Positions 44,121-53,187 are shown, numbered from the stretch's first letter. The stretch: 64,000 nucleotides of DNA from Desulfoprunum benzoelyticum (GCF_014201505.1 NZ_JACHEO010000001.1:186001-250000); one strand, 5' to 3'. Numbers and translations are program-made. The notes: generated from the sequence alone by a model not told the origin.

Positions 44121-47100
44121 ATGTCTGCATCCCATGATCCTGTCGCAGGAACGGGCAGTATCGTTGAATATCTCGCCGCCCTGGAGAGTTCGAGGAAATT
44201 CGGCCCTCAGGTCGTATGCCATCGTGTCTTTCCCGCCACGGCGCAACGTCTTGCCGCCGCTGATCCGGCACTGAGCCCGGCAACGCTCGAACTATTGCGC
44301 ACCAGGGGCATAGATCGTCTCTACACCCACCAGGCCGAAGCGATCGGCCACCTCCTGGCCGGCAACCATGTCGTTGTCGCCACGCCCACCGCCTCCGGCA
44401 AGAGCATGATCTTCAATCTTCCGGTCCTCGACGGCATAGGCGCAGGCTCCGGCGACCACGCCCTTTATCTCTATCCGCTCAAAGCCCTGGCCCAGGACCA
44501 GTTGCGGGTTGTCGAGGATCTGGCAGGGCAGTTGCGAGTTGGGCCGGCGGACAGCGGCGGAGAGATTGCGGCGATCTACGACGGCGACAGCAGCAGCTAT
44601 CAACGGCGACGGATCAGGGACCACCTGCCGCCGATCCTGATGACCAATCCCGATATGCTGCACCTGTCGATCCTGCCCTATCACGGCAACTGGTCGACCC
44701 TGTTCAAGGGGCTGAGGTATGTCGTGATCGACGAGATCCATACCTACCGCGGGGTGTTCGGATCGCACATGGCCTGGGTCATTCGGCGGCTGAAGCGGAT
44801 CGCCGAAAATTACGGCGCTGCCCCCCGATTCGTCCTGCTCTCCGCCACGATCGGCAATGCCGGAGCATTCGCCCGGCAACTGATCGACGCCGAGGTCGAG
44901 GCCGTCTCCGTCTCCGGGGCGCCCCAGGCGGAAAAACACTTTCTCTTCCTCAACCCCTGGGACAATGCGGCGACGATCGCCAGCCAGCTCCTTGAGGCGG
45001 CGCTCAAACGGGGGCTGCGCACCATCGTCTACACCAAATCGCGGCGGATGACCGAACTGATCCATCTCTGGACCGCCCCCCGTCTCGGTCCGCTGCAGGG
45101 CAAGCTCAGTTCCTATCGGGCCGGTTTTCTGCCGGAAGAGCGGCGGGAGATCGAACAGCGGCTCAACTGCGGCAGCCTGCTCGGAGTGGTCTCGACCTCG
45201 GCCCTGGAACTGGGTATCGACATCGGCGATCTCGATCTCTGCATCCTCGTCGGCTACCCCGGCTCGATCATGGCCTCGTGGCAGCGCGGCGGCCGGGTCG
45301 GCCGGCAGCAGCGGACCTCGGCGATCATCATGATCGCTCAGGAAGATGCCCTCGATCAGCACTTCATGCGCCAACCCGAAGATTTCTTCAGCCGGGCGCC
45401 GGAGTCGGCGGTCGTCAATCCACTCAACGAGTCCATCCTCCACCGCCATCTCCATTGCGCCGCCGCCGAACTGCCGCTGGCGGCGGCGGAACCGCTGCTG
45501 CAAAACCCGGATGTGACCGCCGCCGTCGATGCCCTGGTTCGCTCGGCGACTCTGCTCCAGGACGCCGACGGCCGGTTCTGGCATGCCAGCCGCAAGTATC
45601 CGCAACGGCACGTCAACCTGCGGGGCGGCGGGCTGCAGCTGGCCCTGATAAACTGCGACAGCGGCGAGATCTTCGGCGAGGTCGACAGCGGCAGGGCGCT
45701 GAAGGAGTGCCACCCCGGGGCGGTGTATATCCACCGGGCCACCTCCTGGCTGGTCGAAGATCTCGACCTGGTGGCCCGGGAGGTCACCTGCCGGCGCCAG
45801 ACCCCGCCGTACTATACCCGCCCCATCTCCGGCAAGGAGACGGAGATTCTCCAGGTCCTGGACCAAAAAACCGCCTTCGGCTGCCGGGTGTCGTTCGGCC
45901 GGCTTAAGGTCACCGAAAAGGTCACCGGTTACCAGCGGCTGAATAACGCCACGCGCCGAGTCATCGCCACCATGCCCCTGGACCTGCCGGAGCAGATCAT
46001 CGAAACGGAAGGGCTGTGGCTGGAGATAGCAGAGGACCTCCAGCGCCGGCTGGAGACCCGGCAACTCCACTTCATGGGCGCAATCCACGCCCTCGAACAC
46101 GCGATGATCTCGCTCTTTCCCCTCCTGGTCCTGTGCGACCGCAACGATATCGGCGGGATCTCCTGCCCCCGCCATCCCCAGACCCCGTGGGCGGCCGTTT
46201 TCATCTACGACGGCCACGATGGCGGTATTGGCCTGGCGGCGGAGGCCTATCGCAACATCGATGAACTGCTGACCCAGACCGAGCGGACGATCAGGCTTTG
46301 CTCCTGCGACAACGGCTGCCCTTCCTGCGTTCATTCCCCGAAATGCGGTTCCGGCAACCGGCCGATCGACAAGGGGGCCTGTCGCGCCCTCCTTGAAATG
46401 ATCCTCGCCGGGAACCAGTTGCAGGCATCGGTCAAGAGCCTGGCAGCACCGGAAGCAAGGGCAGGGGACGAGCCTGTGGCAGCAGAAAACGTCGGCGCAG
46501 TCGGCCGTTCTTCCGGGGAGCGCTTGGGGATCGGGGCGTTGCCGCGCCATTACGGCGTGTTCGACCTTGAAACGATCCGGTCGGCGGCGGAGGTCGGCGG
46601 CTGGAACAGGTGTGAGCGGATGGGGATCTCGGTGGCGGTGGTCTGGGATTCAGTGCTCGGCGAGTGCGTCACCTATCTCGAACATGAGATTGACGGCCTG
46701 GTCGAGCATCTGTTTGCTCTCGACCTGGTGGTCGGCTTCAACTCGCGCCGGTTCGATTACCGCGTCCTGAACGGGTATAGCCCCCGGGACTTCAGCCGTC
46801 TGCCGACCCTCGACCTGCTGGAGGAAGTCTCCAACCATCTCGGATATCGTCTCAGCCTCGACCGGCTGGCCGAACATACCCTGGGAGAAAAGAAGAGTGC
46901 CGACGGTCTGCAAGCGCTCAAATGGTACCGGGAGGGCAGGATCGATCTGATCGCGCAGTACTGCAGAAAAGATGTGGAGATTACGCGGGATCTGTTGCAC
47001 TTCGCCCTGGAGAAGGGCTATCTGCTTTTCCAGAACAAGGCGGCAAAGACCGTCCGGTTGCCGCTTGCTCTGGAAAAGATTATCGGTGCGGAAAGCGCCA

Positions 47101-47129
47101 AAGGCGATCAGGGCCAGATCAGCGGCTGA
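44121..47129 (+). CDS. DEAD/DEAH helicase with DUF1998-type zinc cluster fused to a DEDD exonuclease (MrfA-MrfB-like)
   Basis: A 1002-residue two-part repair protein. Residues about 50-800 are a YprA/MrfA-type superfamily 2 helicase: Walker A in ATPTASGKSMIF (about residue 90), DEIH box at 204-207, helicase-C motif near GGRVGRQQRTS, and the zinc cluster CSCDNGCPSC (Cys727, 729, 733, 736) plus Cys742. After a linker, residues about 810-980 are an RNase H-like exonuclease with Asp815 and Glu817 (VFDLETI), Asp879 (SRRFDYRVL) and Tyr947-Asp951 (YCRKDVEI). In Bacillus subtilis MrfA and MrfB are separate neighbours that repair mitomycin C damage. Here they are one chain. It ends 22 bases into convergent SH3 protein gene. 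Confidence 0.9.
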   Translation: MSASHDPVAGTGSIVEYLAALESSRKFGPQVVCHRVFPATAQRLAAADPALSPATLELLRTRGIDRLYTHQAEAIGHLLAGNHVVVATPTASGKSMIFNLPVLDGIGAGSGDHALYLYPLKALAQDQLRVVEDLAGQLRVGPADSGGEIAAIYDGDSSSYQRRRIRDHLPPILMTNPDMLHLSILPYHGNWSTLFKGLRYVVIDEIHTYRGVFGSHMAWVIRRLKRIAENYGAAPRFVLLSATIGNAGAFARQLIDAEVEAVSVSGAPQAEKHFLFLNPWDNAATIASQLLEAALKRGLRTIVYTKSRRMTELIHLWTAPRLGPLQGKLSSYRAGFLPEERREIEQRLNCGSLLGVVSTSALELGIDIGDLDLCILVGYPGSIMASWQRGGRVGRQQRTSAIIMIAQEDALDQHFMRQPEDFFSRAPESAVVNPLNESILHRHLHCAAAELPLAAAEPLLQNPDVTAAVDALVRSATLLQDADGRFWHASRKYPQRHVNLRGGGLQLALINCDSGEIFGEVDSGRALKECHPGAVYIHRATSWLVEDLDLVAREVTCRRQTPPYYTRPISGKETEILQVLDQKTAFGCRVSFGRLKVTEKVTGYQRLNNATRRVIATMPLDLPEQIIETEGLWLEIAEDLQRRLETRQLHFMGAIHALEHAMISLFPLLVLCDRNDIGGISCPRHPQTPWAAVFIYDGHDGGIGLAAEAYRNIDELLTQTERTIRLCSCDNGCPSCVHSPKCGSGNRPIDKGACRALLEMILAGNQLQASVKSLAAPEARAGDEPVAAENVGAVGRSSGERLGIGALPRHYGVFDLETIRSAAEVGGWNRCERMGISVAVVWDSVLGECVTYLEHEIDGLVEHLFALDLVVGFNSRRFDYRVLNGYSPRDFSRLPTLDLLEEVSNHLGYRLSLDRLAEHTLGEKKSADGLQALKWYREGRIDLIAQYCRKDVEITRDLLHFALEKGYLLFQNKAAKTVRLPLALEKIIGAESAKGDQGQISG

Positions 47130-47575
47130 AAGATCCAGCCGACGGTGCCGCCGCTGTGTTTGACCTTGACCCATTGGCCCTCGGCCGACAGTTTGGTCAG
47201 CACGACCCCCCGTTCGACATCGGCGACTATCGGGGCCGTGGTGTTCGGTTCGGAGCGCATATTGGCACTTTTCTTGGCATTGACGATGACCGTATCGCCC
47301 TTTTTCACCAGGGACGAATGAATGAATCCGGTATCATTCTCATAGTCGGTTACCTTCAGCCAGACACCTTCCTTTCCCTGCACCTGCAGCGGGTAGCCCT
47401 GGAACAGTTCCATCAGGATCGGAGAATCGGTGGTCGGAGCCGTCCTGACATTGACCCCATCTTTGACAACACTGACATATTCGGCGGCGATGGCCGGAGC
47501 TGCAAGCATGGTGCAGAGGGAACCGGCAACGATGATCGTACGAGAAAATTTTTTCAGGTTTTGTATAAAAGTCAT
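47108..47575 (-). CDS. Secreted bacterial SH3 (SH3b) domain protein
   Basis: A 155-residue exported protein. The first 30 residues are a signal peptide (FSRTIIVAGSLCTMLAAPAIAA, cleavage likely after AIAA is inferred from its A-x-A). Two tandem SH3b units follow: VKDGVNVRTAPTTDSPILMEL with VWLKV, and VNAKKSANMRSEPNTTAPIVADV with QWVKVKH and GTVGWI. Such domains usually bind peptidoglycan or proteins in the periplasm. It stands alone, overlapping the end of the helicase gene by 22 bases. Confidence 0.85.
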   Translation of the reverse strand: MTFIQNLKKFSRTIIVAGSLCTMLAAPAIAAEYVSVVKDGVNVRTAPTTDSPILMELFQGYPLQVQGKEGVWLKVTDYENDTGFIHSSLVKKGDTVIVNAKKSANMRSEPNTTAPIVADVERGVVLTKLSAEGQWVKVKHSGGTVGWIFQPLIWP

Positions 47576-47736
47576 AGCAATATTTTATGGTTGAATTGAT
47601 AAGAGAGAGGTGGAGCGTGGTGTCTTCTCAACGGTTTCGACTCTCATCTATAGCACTATTGGCGGTTGAAGTCAAAGGCTTCGCACCCCAAAATCCATCG
47701 CTTTCCCATCCCTATTACCCGATACGACAAGAAAAT

Positions 47737-48660
47737 TTAACAAAAGAAGAGGCTCCTGCGATTGCTGTTGACGACAACGTCGGCGCCGATCGGCAGGGTC
47801 AGGTTTTCGGGTCCGTGTCCTGCCGGCAGACCGGCCCAGACGGGTATCCCCGATGCCGCGGTCAGATCGAGGACCCTTTGCCATAGCCATTCCTGATCGA
47901 CCGGGCCGGTATCGTACAGCCTGGCGTCGGCAAGGGAAAAATCGCCGAGAAGGATCGCCGCCGCTTGATTGAATTTGCCGGCGATGGCGAGTTGGGTCAG
48001 CATCCGGTCAAGACGGTACGGGGGTTCATTGACATCCTCGAGGACAACGACCAGCCCCTGCCAGGAAAAGTCGTACGGGGTACCGAGAAGGGACGCCAGA
48101 CTGGTGAGATTGCCGCCGGCCAGGATTCCCTCGACCTTCGCCCCTCCCCGGAGGATTTCGATACCGGGAAGGGCGAAGGCATTGCGCCATGAACCGGTCA
48201 GGCAGCGATAGAGGCGCATCACGGAGTCCGGGGTCGAGGCGGCGAGGGAGGTCAGGACCGGGCCGTGCAGACCGACCAGGCCGAGCGAAGCCAGGAGATG
48301 GTTGTGGATGACCGTGATATCGGAAAAGCCGACGATGATCTTCGGATGGGCCCGCACCAGGTCGAGATCGATACCGCCCAGGATTCGCAGGCTGCCGTAA
48401 CCTCCGCGCACGGTCATGATGGCGGCGGATCGATCATCGGCAAAGGCCCGGTTCAGTTCCTCCGCCCGGGCGGTATCACTGTCGGCGAGGAATCCGCTGC
48501 CGGGCCACAGCCGCTCGGGATAACGGACCACGAAACCCATCTGCTCGAGGACGGCGAGTCCTGACCGGAACGGCTCGACTGCCGAAGGTCGACCGGCGGG
48601 GGCGACGACCTGAATCACATCGCCCTTGTGCAGAGCGGGTGGGATGATCCGGGCCCTCAT
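47737..48660 (-). CDS. ldcA: LD-carboxypeptidase (muramoyltetrapeptide carboxypeptidase)
   Basis: A 307-residue peptidase S66 enzyme that trims the terminal D-alanine from murein tetrapeptides during recycling. VQVVAPAGRPS at the start, MTVRGGYGSLRIL (nucleophile region), IIVGFSDITVIHNHLL and VGLHGPVL are S66 features, and VVLEDVNEPPYRLDRML carries the catalytic glutamate; a histidine near GLPAGHGPENLTLPIG completes the triad. Its ATG overlaps the coaX stop by four bases. A 161-base gap with no visible gene follows. Confidence 0.92.
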   Translation of the reverse strand: MRARIIPPALHKGDVIQVVAPAGRPSAVEPFRSGLAVLEQMGFVVRYPERLWPGSGFLADSDTARAEELNRAFADDRSAAIMTVRGGYGSLRILGGIDLDLVRAHPKIIVGFSDITVIHNHLLASLGLVGLHGPVLTSLAASTPDSVMRLYRCLTGSWRNAFALPGIEILRGGAKVEGILAGGNLTSLASLLGTPYDFSWQGLVVVLEDVNEPPYRLDRMLTQLAIAGKFNQAAAILLGDFSLADARLYDTGPVDQEWLWQRVLDLTAASGIPVWAGLPAGHGPENLTLPIGADVVVNSNRRSLFFC

Positions 48661-49454
48661 CGGTTTCTTATCTTTTCATAGATGATGCGTAGTCCTTCCA
48701 GGGTGAGATTGGGCTCGATATGGGTGATCAATTCGGCGTAGGGTGAGATGAGCTCGGCCATGCCGCCGGTGGCGATCACCTCGACCGTGTTTCCCTCCCC
48801 GGCCATTTCCCGGCCGATCCCTTTGACCAGGCCGTCGATCATCGCCCCATAGCCGAAGAGAATGCCGCTCCGCATCGCCTCGACGGTCGTGGTGCCGATG
48901 AGTTTCTCCGATCTCGCCGCCACGTCGATGTGCGGCAGTTTGGCGGTCCTGGTGGCCAACGCTTCGAGCGAGATGCCGATCCCCGGGAAGATGATGCCGC
49001 CGATGTATTCACAGCGGGCGGTGACACAGTCAAAGGTGATGGCCGTGCCGAAGTCGATGACGATCAGGTCGCTGCGGTAATGGTCCCAGGCGGCGATGCC
49101 GTTGACGAGCCGGTCGGCCCCGACTTCACCGGGGTTGTCGGTCCGGATGGTGATCAGACCGCCAACCGTTGCCGCTGAAATGATCAACGGCGACTGACGA
49201 AGGTTTGCCGCCAGATGTTCACGACAGCAATTGACCCAGGCGGTTTCGAGTTTGGGGACGACGCTGGCGATGACGATGTCGGTGATACGGCGGGCATCGA
49301 TGCCGGCCATGGCAAAGAGCGTGCTGTAGCTGATCGCCAGTTCGTCGGCGGTGTTGTTCCGGTCCGATTTGAGCCGCCATTGACCGACGAGCCGATCATC
49401 TTCGTACAGACCGGCCACCGTATGTGAGTTGCCGATATCGATTACAAAGAGCAT
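48657..49454 (-). CDS. coaX: Type III pantothenate kinase
   Basis: A 265-residue kinase for the first step of CoA synthesis. The ASKHA phosphate motif IDIGNSHTVAGLYEDDRL, the VGADRLVNGIAAW segment, LIVIDFGTAITFDCV and IIFPGIGISLEALATRTAKLP are signatures. The gene is upstream of ldcA with a 4-base overlap. panC, whose product feeds this enzyme, is elsewhere in the window. Confidence 0.96.
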   Translation of the reverse strand: MLFVIDIGNSHTVAGLYEDDRLVGQWRLKSDRNNTADELAISYSTLFAMAGIDARRITDIVIASVVPKLETAWVNCCREHLAANLRQSPLIISAATVGGLITIRTDNPGEVGADRLVNGIAAWDHYRSDLIVIDFGTAITFDCVTARCEYIGGIIFPGIGISLEALATRTAKLPHIDVAARSEKLIGTTTVEAMRSGILFGYGAMIDGLVKGIGREMAGEGNTVEVIATGGMAELISPYAELITHIEPNLTLEGLRIIYEKIRNR

Positions 49455-49623
49455 GGGATTCCTGTGCTGATGGATTGAGGATGGTTCATGCGATCATTCC
49501 GTTTCGCCACAATAGACCAAGGCGGTGAAAAAGAAAAGATACAGCGATTGGTGGAGCGAAAAAGTCTTCACCACCCCTCTACTGCGGCACATCGTCGGCG
49601 GGAGAAAACCGCACCGTATTTGA

Positions 49624-49650
49624 TTGTCAATGCCCCAAGGATATTATAAT
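49624..49650 (+). promoter_or_regulatory. Putative promoter for the NYN-LOTUS gene
   Basis: TTGTCA at 49624-49629 and TATAAT at 49645-49650 with a short 15-base spacer (or TTGATT at 49620 with 19). It lies in the 264-base gap between divergent coaX and the NYN gene, about 70 bases before the start codon. The exact -10 box is perfect; the spacing is not. Confidence 0.4.
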
Positions 49651-49718
49651 ATGTCGGCATGTCACGGTTTTCGTGACAAATCCGGAAAGCGGCATCATAT
49701 CAGAAGGAGGGAGTCATC

Positions 49719-50543
49719 ATGACAGTGCCGAGGCTGGTCGCCAAAATTGAGTCAGAGGAGCCGACCCTGCGACTGGCGGTGCTGATCGATGCCGACAACG
49801 CCCAGGCCGCGGTCATTGAAAACCTCCTCGCCGAGATCGCCCGTTATGGGGAGGCGACCGTCAAACGGATCTACGGCGACTTCACCGCCCCGACGAGCGC
49901 TTCCTGGAAAAAAGTGCTGCAGCGCTACGCCATCAAACCGGTGCAGCAGTTTGCCTACACGACCGGCAAAAACGCCACCGACAGCACGCTGATCATCGAT
50001 GCGATGGATCTCCTCTATACCCGGAAATTTGATGGCTTCTGCCTGATCACCAGTGACAGTGACTTTACCGGCCTGGCGATGCGCCTGCGCGAAGAGGGTC
50101 TTACGGTGCTTGGATTCGGGGAGAAGAAAACCCCGGAAGCATTCCGCAACGCCTGCCACAAATTCGTCTTTACCGAGGTGCTCCGCCGTGATGCGGCGGT
50201 CCATGGCGAAAAGCAACACCCTGCCGACCACGATAAAAAGTCAGGAACGACCGCCAAAGCGGCCGCCCCCAGCGAGCCCACGAGTGATGGGGCCGGTCCG
50301 ACAAGTGAATTCCCGAGGGATTTTGTCCTGGCGGCGCTGGAGCAGTCAACCGACGATGCCGGCTGGGCCCAGCTCGGCACCTTCGGCAGCTATCTCACCA
50401 AACTCCAGCCTGACTTCGATTCCCGGCTCTACGGATACAAAAAGCTCTCCGACCTGGTCAAGGCCAGAAGCGATCTGTTTGAGACGGAAGAGCGGAAGGT
50501 CAGCGGCGCCACCCAGAAGGTTCTGTACCTCCGGGCCAAATGA
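49719..50543 (+). CDS. NYN domain nuclease-like protein with C-terminal LOTUS/OST-HTH domain
   Basis: A 274-residue protein. Residues about 15-160 are a NYN (LabA/DUF88) PIN-like domain with three acidic sites: VLIDADNAQ, DSTLIIDAMDLLY and CLITSDSDFTGLAMRL. A flexible charged linker (about 165-195) leads to a C-terminal LOTUS/OST-HTH domain (FVLAALEQS, WAQLGTFGSYLTKLQPDFDSRLYGYKKLSDLV). Bacterial NYN-LOTUS proteins are thought to cleave or bind RNA. AGAAGGAGGGAG precedes the ATG. CutA follows 66 bases later. Confidence 0.88.
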   Translation: MTVPRLVAKIESEEPTLRLAVLIDADNAQAAVIENLLAEIARYGEATVKRIYGDFTAPTSASWKKVLQRYAIKPVQQFAYTTGKNATDSTLIIDAMDLLYTRKFDGFCLITSDSDFTGLAMRLREEGLTVLGFGEKKTPEAFRNACHKFVFTEVLRRDAAVHGEKQHPADHDKKSGTTAKAAAPSEPTSDGAGPTSEFPRDFVLAALEQSTDDAGWAQLGTFGSYLTKLQPDFDSRLYGYKKLSDLVKARSDLFETEERKVSGATQKVLYLRAK

Positions 50544-50609
50544 TACGGGATTCCGGCGGTCACGCTGATGCCGTGTGCTACTTACATCAAATCAAATGTT
50601 TATAATACA

Positions 50610-50930
50610 ATGGCGACCCCGATCCTGATCACGACAACCTTCGAAAACGAACCTGACGCCGAGAGGCTCGCCAGGATGCTCTTGGAACAGCGACTGGTCG
50701 CCTGTGCCCGGATTTCAGTTGTCGGCAAAAGTATGTACTGGTGGCAGGGACAGATCAGCGAGACGAAGGAGTACGAGCTTGGGCTGAAAAGCACCCGGGA
50801 CCTGTATCCGGAGATCGAGGCCCTGATTCGCACTGAACACCCTTACGAGACGCCGGAGATCGTCGCCACCGCCTTTGTTGCCGGCAGTGCCGCCTATCTG
50901 GCCTGGCTGGAGGAGGAACTGCGGCGATGA
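50610..50930 (+). CDS. cutA: Divalent cation tolerance protein CutA
   Basis: A 106-residue trimeric PII-like fold protein. TTTFENEPDAERLARMLLEQRLVACARI and VGKSMYWWQGQISETKEYEL are diagnostic, and the C-terminal HPYETPEIVATAFV matches CutA1. Its role in copper or other metal tolerance is not well defined. ATG 50610 is chosen by family length; the frame opens upstream at 50568. The stop overlaps the next gene (ATGA). Confidence 0.94.
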   Translation: MATPILITTTFENEPDAERLARMLLEQRLVACARISVVGKSMYWWQGQISETKEYELGLKSTRDLYPEIEALIRTEHPYETPEIVATAFVAGSAAYLAWLEEELRR

Positions 50931-51142
50931 CCGACAAGCCTCAAGGCCCACGCCCGGCCGGCTACCGCAAACGCAAGCTCGGCGAATACCGGTGCCATTG
51001 CTGCAAGGAAAAAAAACCGTTCTGTTGGAGCTGTCCCTGCGGTTTTCAGATCTGCGACGCATGCTTTCAGGAGAACAAATGGGGGATCAGCAACGGTCCC
51101 ACCTGGATCTGTCCCGACTGCGAGCGCATCCGGATGACCTGA
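50927..51142 (+). CDS. Ten-cysteine zinc-finger-like miniprotein
   Basis: A 71-residue protein of which ten residues are cysteine: 23, 25, 26, 33, 36, 38, 43, 46, 62 and 65. The pattern CWSCPCG...CDACF followed by CPDC suggests a two-metal treble-clef or RING-like zinc fold; an iron-sulfur or copper-binding role cannot be excluded. The N-terminal third is basic. Translational coupling to cutA (4-base overlap) supports it being a real gene. I recognise no named family. Confidence 0.75.
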   Translation: MTDKPQGPRPAGYRKRKLGEYRCHCCKEKKPFCWSCPCGFQICDACFQENKWGISNGPTWICPDCERIRMT

Positions 51143-51290
51143 TCCGTAACGACCTCGCAACACCCCTCGCCGGTCCCTGTCGTTGACAAACGATCTCGCC
51201 CCGGATTGGGCCATTCATAGCAGTCGATGCCGCTGAAATCGAGCTGAAAGCCTGGAACCGGACCCGCCGGATAGAGCGGATTTATCGCGG

Positions 51291-51319
51291 TTGCCAAACC
51301 GGTTGAAATGAAATAGTAT
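51291..51319 (+). promoter_or_regulatory. Putative promoter for parE
   Basis: TTGCCA at 51291-51296, a 17-base spacer and TAGTAT at 51314-51319, in the 218-base gap before parE. The predicted leader is about 35 bases; the ribosome site ahead of 51361 is weak (CCAACAGCAAAAT). Confidence 0.5.
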
Positions 51320-51360
51320 GGCTTCCACATCTCAACCAAGCCCTGCGCCAACAGCAAAAT

Positions 51361-53187
51361 ATGAACGTATCTACGCATAATTACGACGAAAGCAAAATCA
51401 AGACCCTGAGTTCTTTGGAGCATATCCGCAAGCGTCCGGGGATGTATATCGGTCGCCTCGGCGACGGCTCGAATCAGGACGATGGGGTCTATATCCTGCT
51501 GAAAGAGATCGTCGATAACGCCGTCGATGAGTTCATCATGGGGTTCGGCAAACGGGTCAACATCACCATCGCCGAGGATGGACTGGTCAAGGTGCGCGAT
51601 TTCGGCCGCGGCATCCCGCTCGGCAAGATCATCGACTGCGTGTCGGTCATCAATACCGGGGCCAAATACAATACCGACGTCTTCCAGTTTTCCGTCGGCC
51701 TGAACGGGGTCGGAACCAAGGCGGTCAATGCCCTGTCCGAACATTTTCAGGTAACGGCCTATCGGGAAGGCCAGTTTGCGTCGGCACGGTTTTGCCGCGG
51801 AATTCTTGCCGGACAATCTGAAGGGGAGACCGCGGAGAAGAACGGCACCATGATCGAGTTCCTGCCGGATCGGCAGATCTTCCCTGGATTTGTCTTCGAT
51901 CCTTCTTTCATCGACAAGAGAATGTGGCGCTACGCCTACCTCAACGCCGGATTGAAGATGTACGTCGGCAAGAATCTCTATCACTCCGCCAACGGCCTCC
52001 TCGATCTGCTGGCAAAAGAACTGGCGGAGGAGAACCTGTACACCCCGATCTACTACAAGGACGAGACCCTCGAGTTCGCCTTCTCCCATACCGATTCCTA
52101 CAGCGACAACTACTTCACCTTCGTCAACGGCACCTTCACCAGTGAAGGCGGAACGCACCTCTCCGCCTTCCGCGAAGGGGTGTTGAAAGGGATCAACGAG
52201 TACGCCAAGAAGGTGTTCGTCAATACCGATGTCCGCGACGGTCTCGTCGGCACCCTGGCGATCAAGGTCAAGGAACCGGTGTTCGAATCGCAGACGAAGA
52301 ACAAACTGGGCAACACCGAGGTGCGGTCGTGGATCGTCGCCAAGGTCAAGGACGCCGTCTGCAGTTCGCTGTACAAGGATACCGAGGCGGCGGAAATCCT
52401 GATCGACAAGATCCATCGCAACGAAAAAGTCCGCAAGGAACTGCACAGCGTCAGGCTGGAGGCGAGGGCCAAGGCCAAGAAGGTGGCGCTGAAAATCCCG
52501 CAGCTCAAGGACTGCAAGCATCACCCAGCGAGGGGCAAGCCGTCGCCGGAAGGGCGCCGGAACATGATGTTCATCACCGAGGGCCAGTCGGCCTCCGGCT
52601 CGATCGTCTCGGCCCGCGATCCGATGACCCAGGCCGTCTTTTCCCTCAGGGGCAAGCCGATGAACGTCGTCGGCCAGAAGATGGCGATGCTCTACAAAAA
52701 CGAAGAGTTGTATTCGCTGATGCGGGCCCTCGATATAGAGGAATCGATCTCCAATCTCCGCTTTGACCAGGTCATTCTGGCCACCGATGCCGATGTTGAC
52801 GGCCTCCATATCCGCAACCTGCTGCTGACCTATTTCCTGCATTATTTCGAACCGCTGGTCAAACTGGGGTACGTCTATATCCTCGAAACCCCGATCTTCA
52901 GGGTCCGCAATCAGCAGCAGACGATCTACTGTTATTCGGAAAAGGAAAAAATCGAGGCGACCAGACTGCTGAAAGGGCAGGGGAGCCGGCAATTGGCGGT
53001 CGAGACCACCAGGTTCAAGGGTTTGGGCGAGATCTCGCCGAAGGAATTCAAACAGTTCATCGGTCCGGATATTCGCCTGAAAAATGTCACCCTCGATTCC
53101 ATCAGCGAGGTCAACAAGGTGCTTTCCTTTTATATGGGCAAGAATACACCGGACAGAAAACAATATATCATGGACAACCTGCTCTGA
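51361..53187 (+). CDS. parE: Type IIA DNA topoisomerase B subunit (topoisomerase IV-like)
   Basis: A 608-residue ATPase subunit. The GHKL ATPase has KRPGMYIGR, LLKEIVDNAVDEF and the VGLNGVGTKAVNALS lid. The TOPRIM domain has FITEGQSASGSIVS and VILATDADVDGLHIRNLL (DxD). EGQSA has Gln where most GyrB/ParE have Asp (EGDSA). Length is short, as in the chlamydia/bacteroidetes-like ParE form. With the following parC it forms a decatenating enzyme. No gyrB/gyrA is in the window for comparison, so the ParE naming rests on length and layout. Confidence 0.85.
   Translation: MNVSTHNYDESKIKTLSSLEHIRKRPGMYIGRLGDGSNQDDGVYILLKEIVDNAVDEFIMGFGKRVNITIAEDGLVKVRDFGRGIPLGKIIDCVSVINTGAKYNTDVFQFSVGLNGVGTKAVNALSEHFQVTAYREGQFASARFCRGILAGQSEGETAEKNGTMIEFLPDRQIFPGFVFDPSFIDKRMWRYAYLNAGLKMYVGKNLYHSANGLLDLLAKELAEENLYTPIYYKDETLEFAFSHTDSYSDNYFTFVNGTFTSEGGTHLSAFREGVLKGINEYAKKVFVNTDVRDGLVGTLAIKVKEPVFESQTKNKLGNTEVRSWIVAKVKDAVCSSLYKDTEAAEILIDKIHRNEKVRKELHSVRLEARAKAKKVALKIPQLKDCKHHPARGKPSPEGRRNMMFITEGQSASGSIVSARDPMTQAVFSLRGKPMNVVGQKMAMLYKNEELYSLMRALDIEESISNLRFDQVILATDADVDGLHIRNLLLTYFLHYFEPLVKLGYVYILETPIFRVRNQQQTIYCYSEKEKIEATRLLKGQGSRQLAVETTRFKGLGEISPKEFKQFIGPDIRLKNVTLDSISEVNKVLSFYMGKNTPDRKQYIMDNLL

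Noticed and set aside
51183-51188. TTGACA as a parE -35 box
   Set aside because: No acceptable -10 box lies 16-18 bases downstream; the TTGCCA/TAGTAT pair at 51291 is better placed.
51067-53163. 698-codon minus-strand open frame, including an open stretch through the 51143-51360 gap (MWKPYYF start)
   Set aside because: Mostly antisense to parE. The intergenic part has no ribosome site or promoter on that strand and overlaps the parE promoter; the open frame probably just continues from the shadow.
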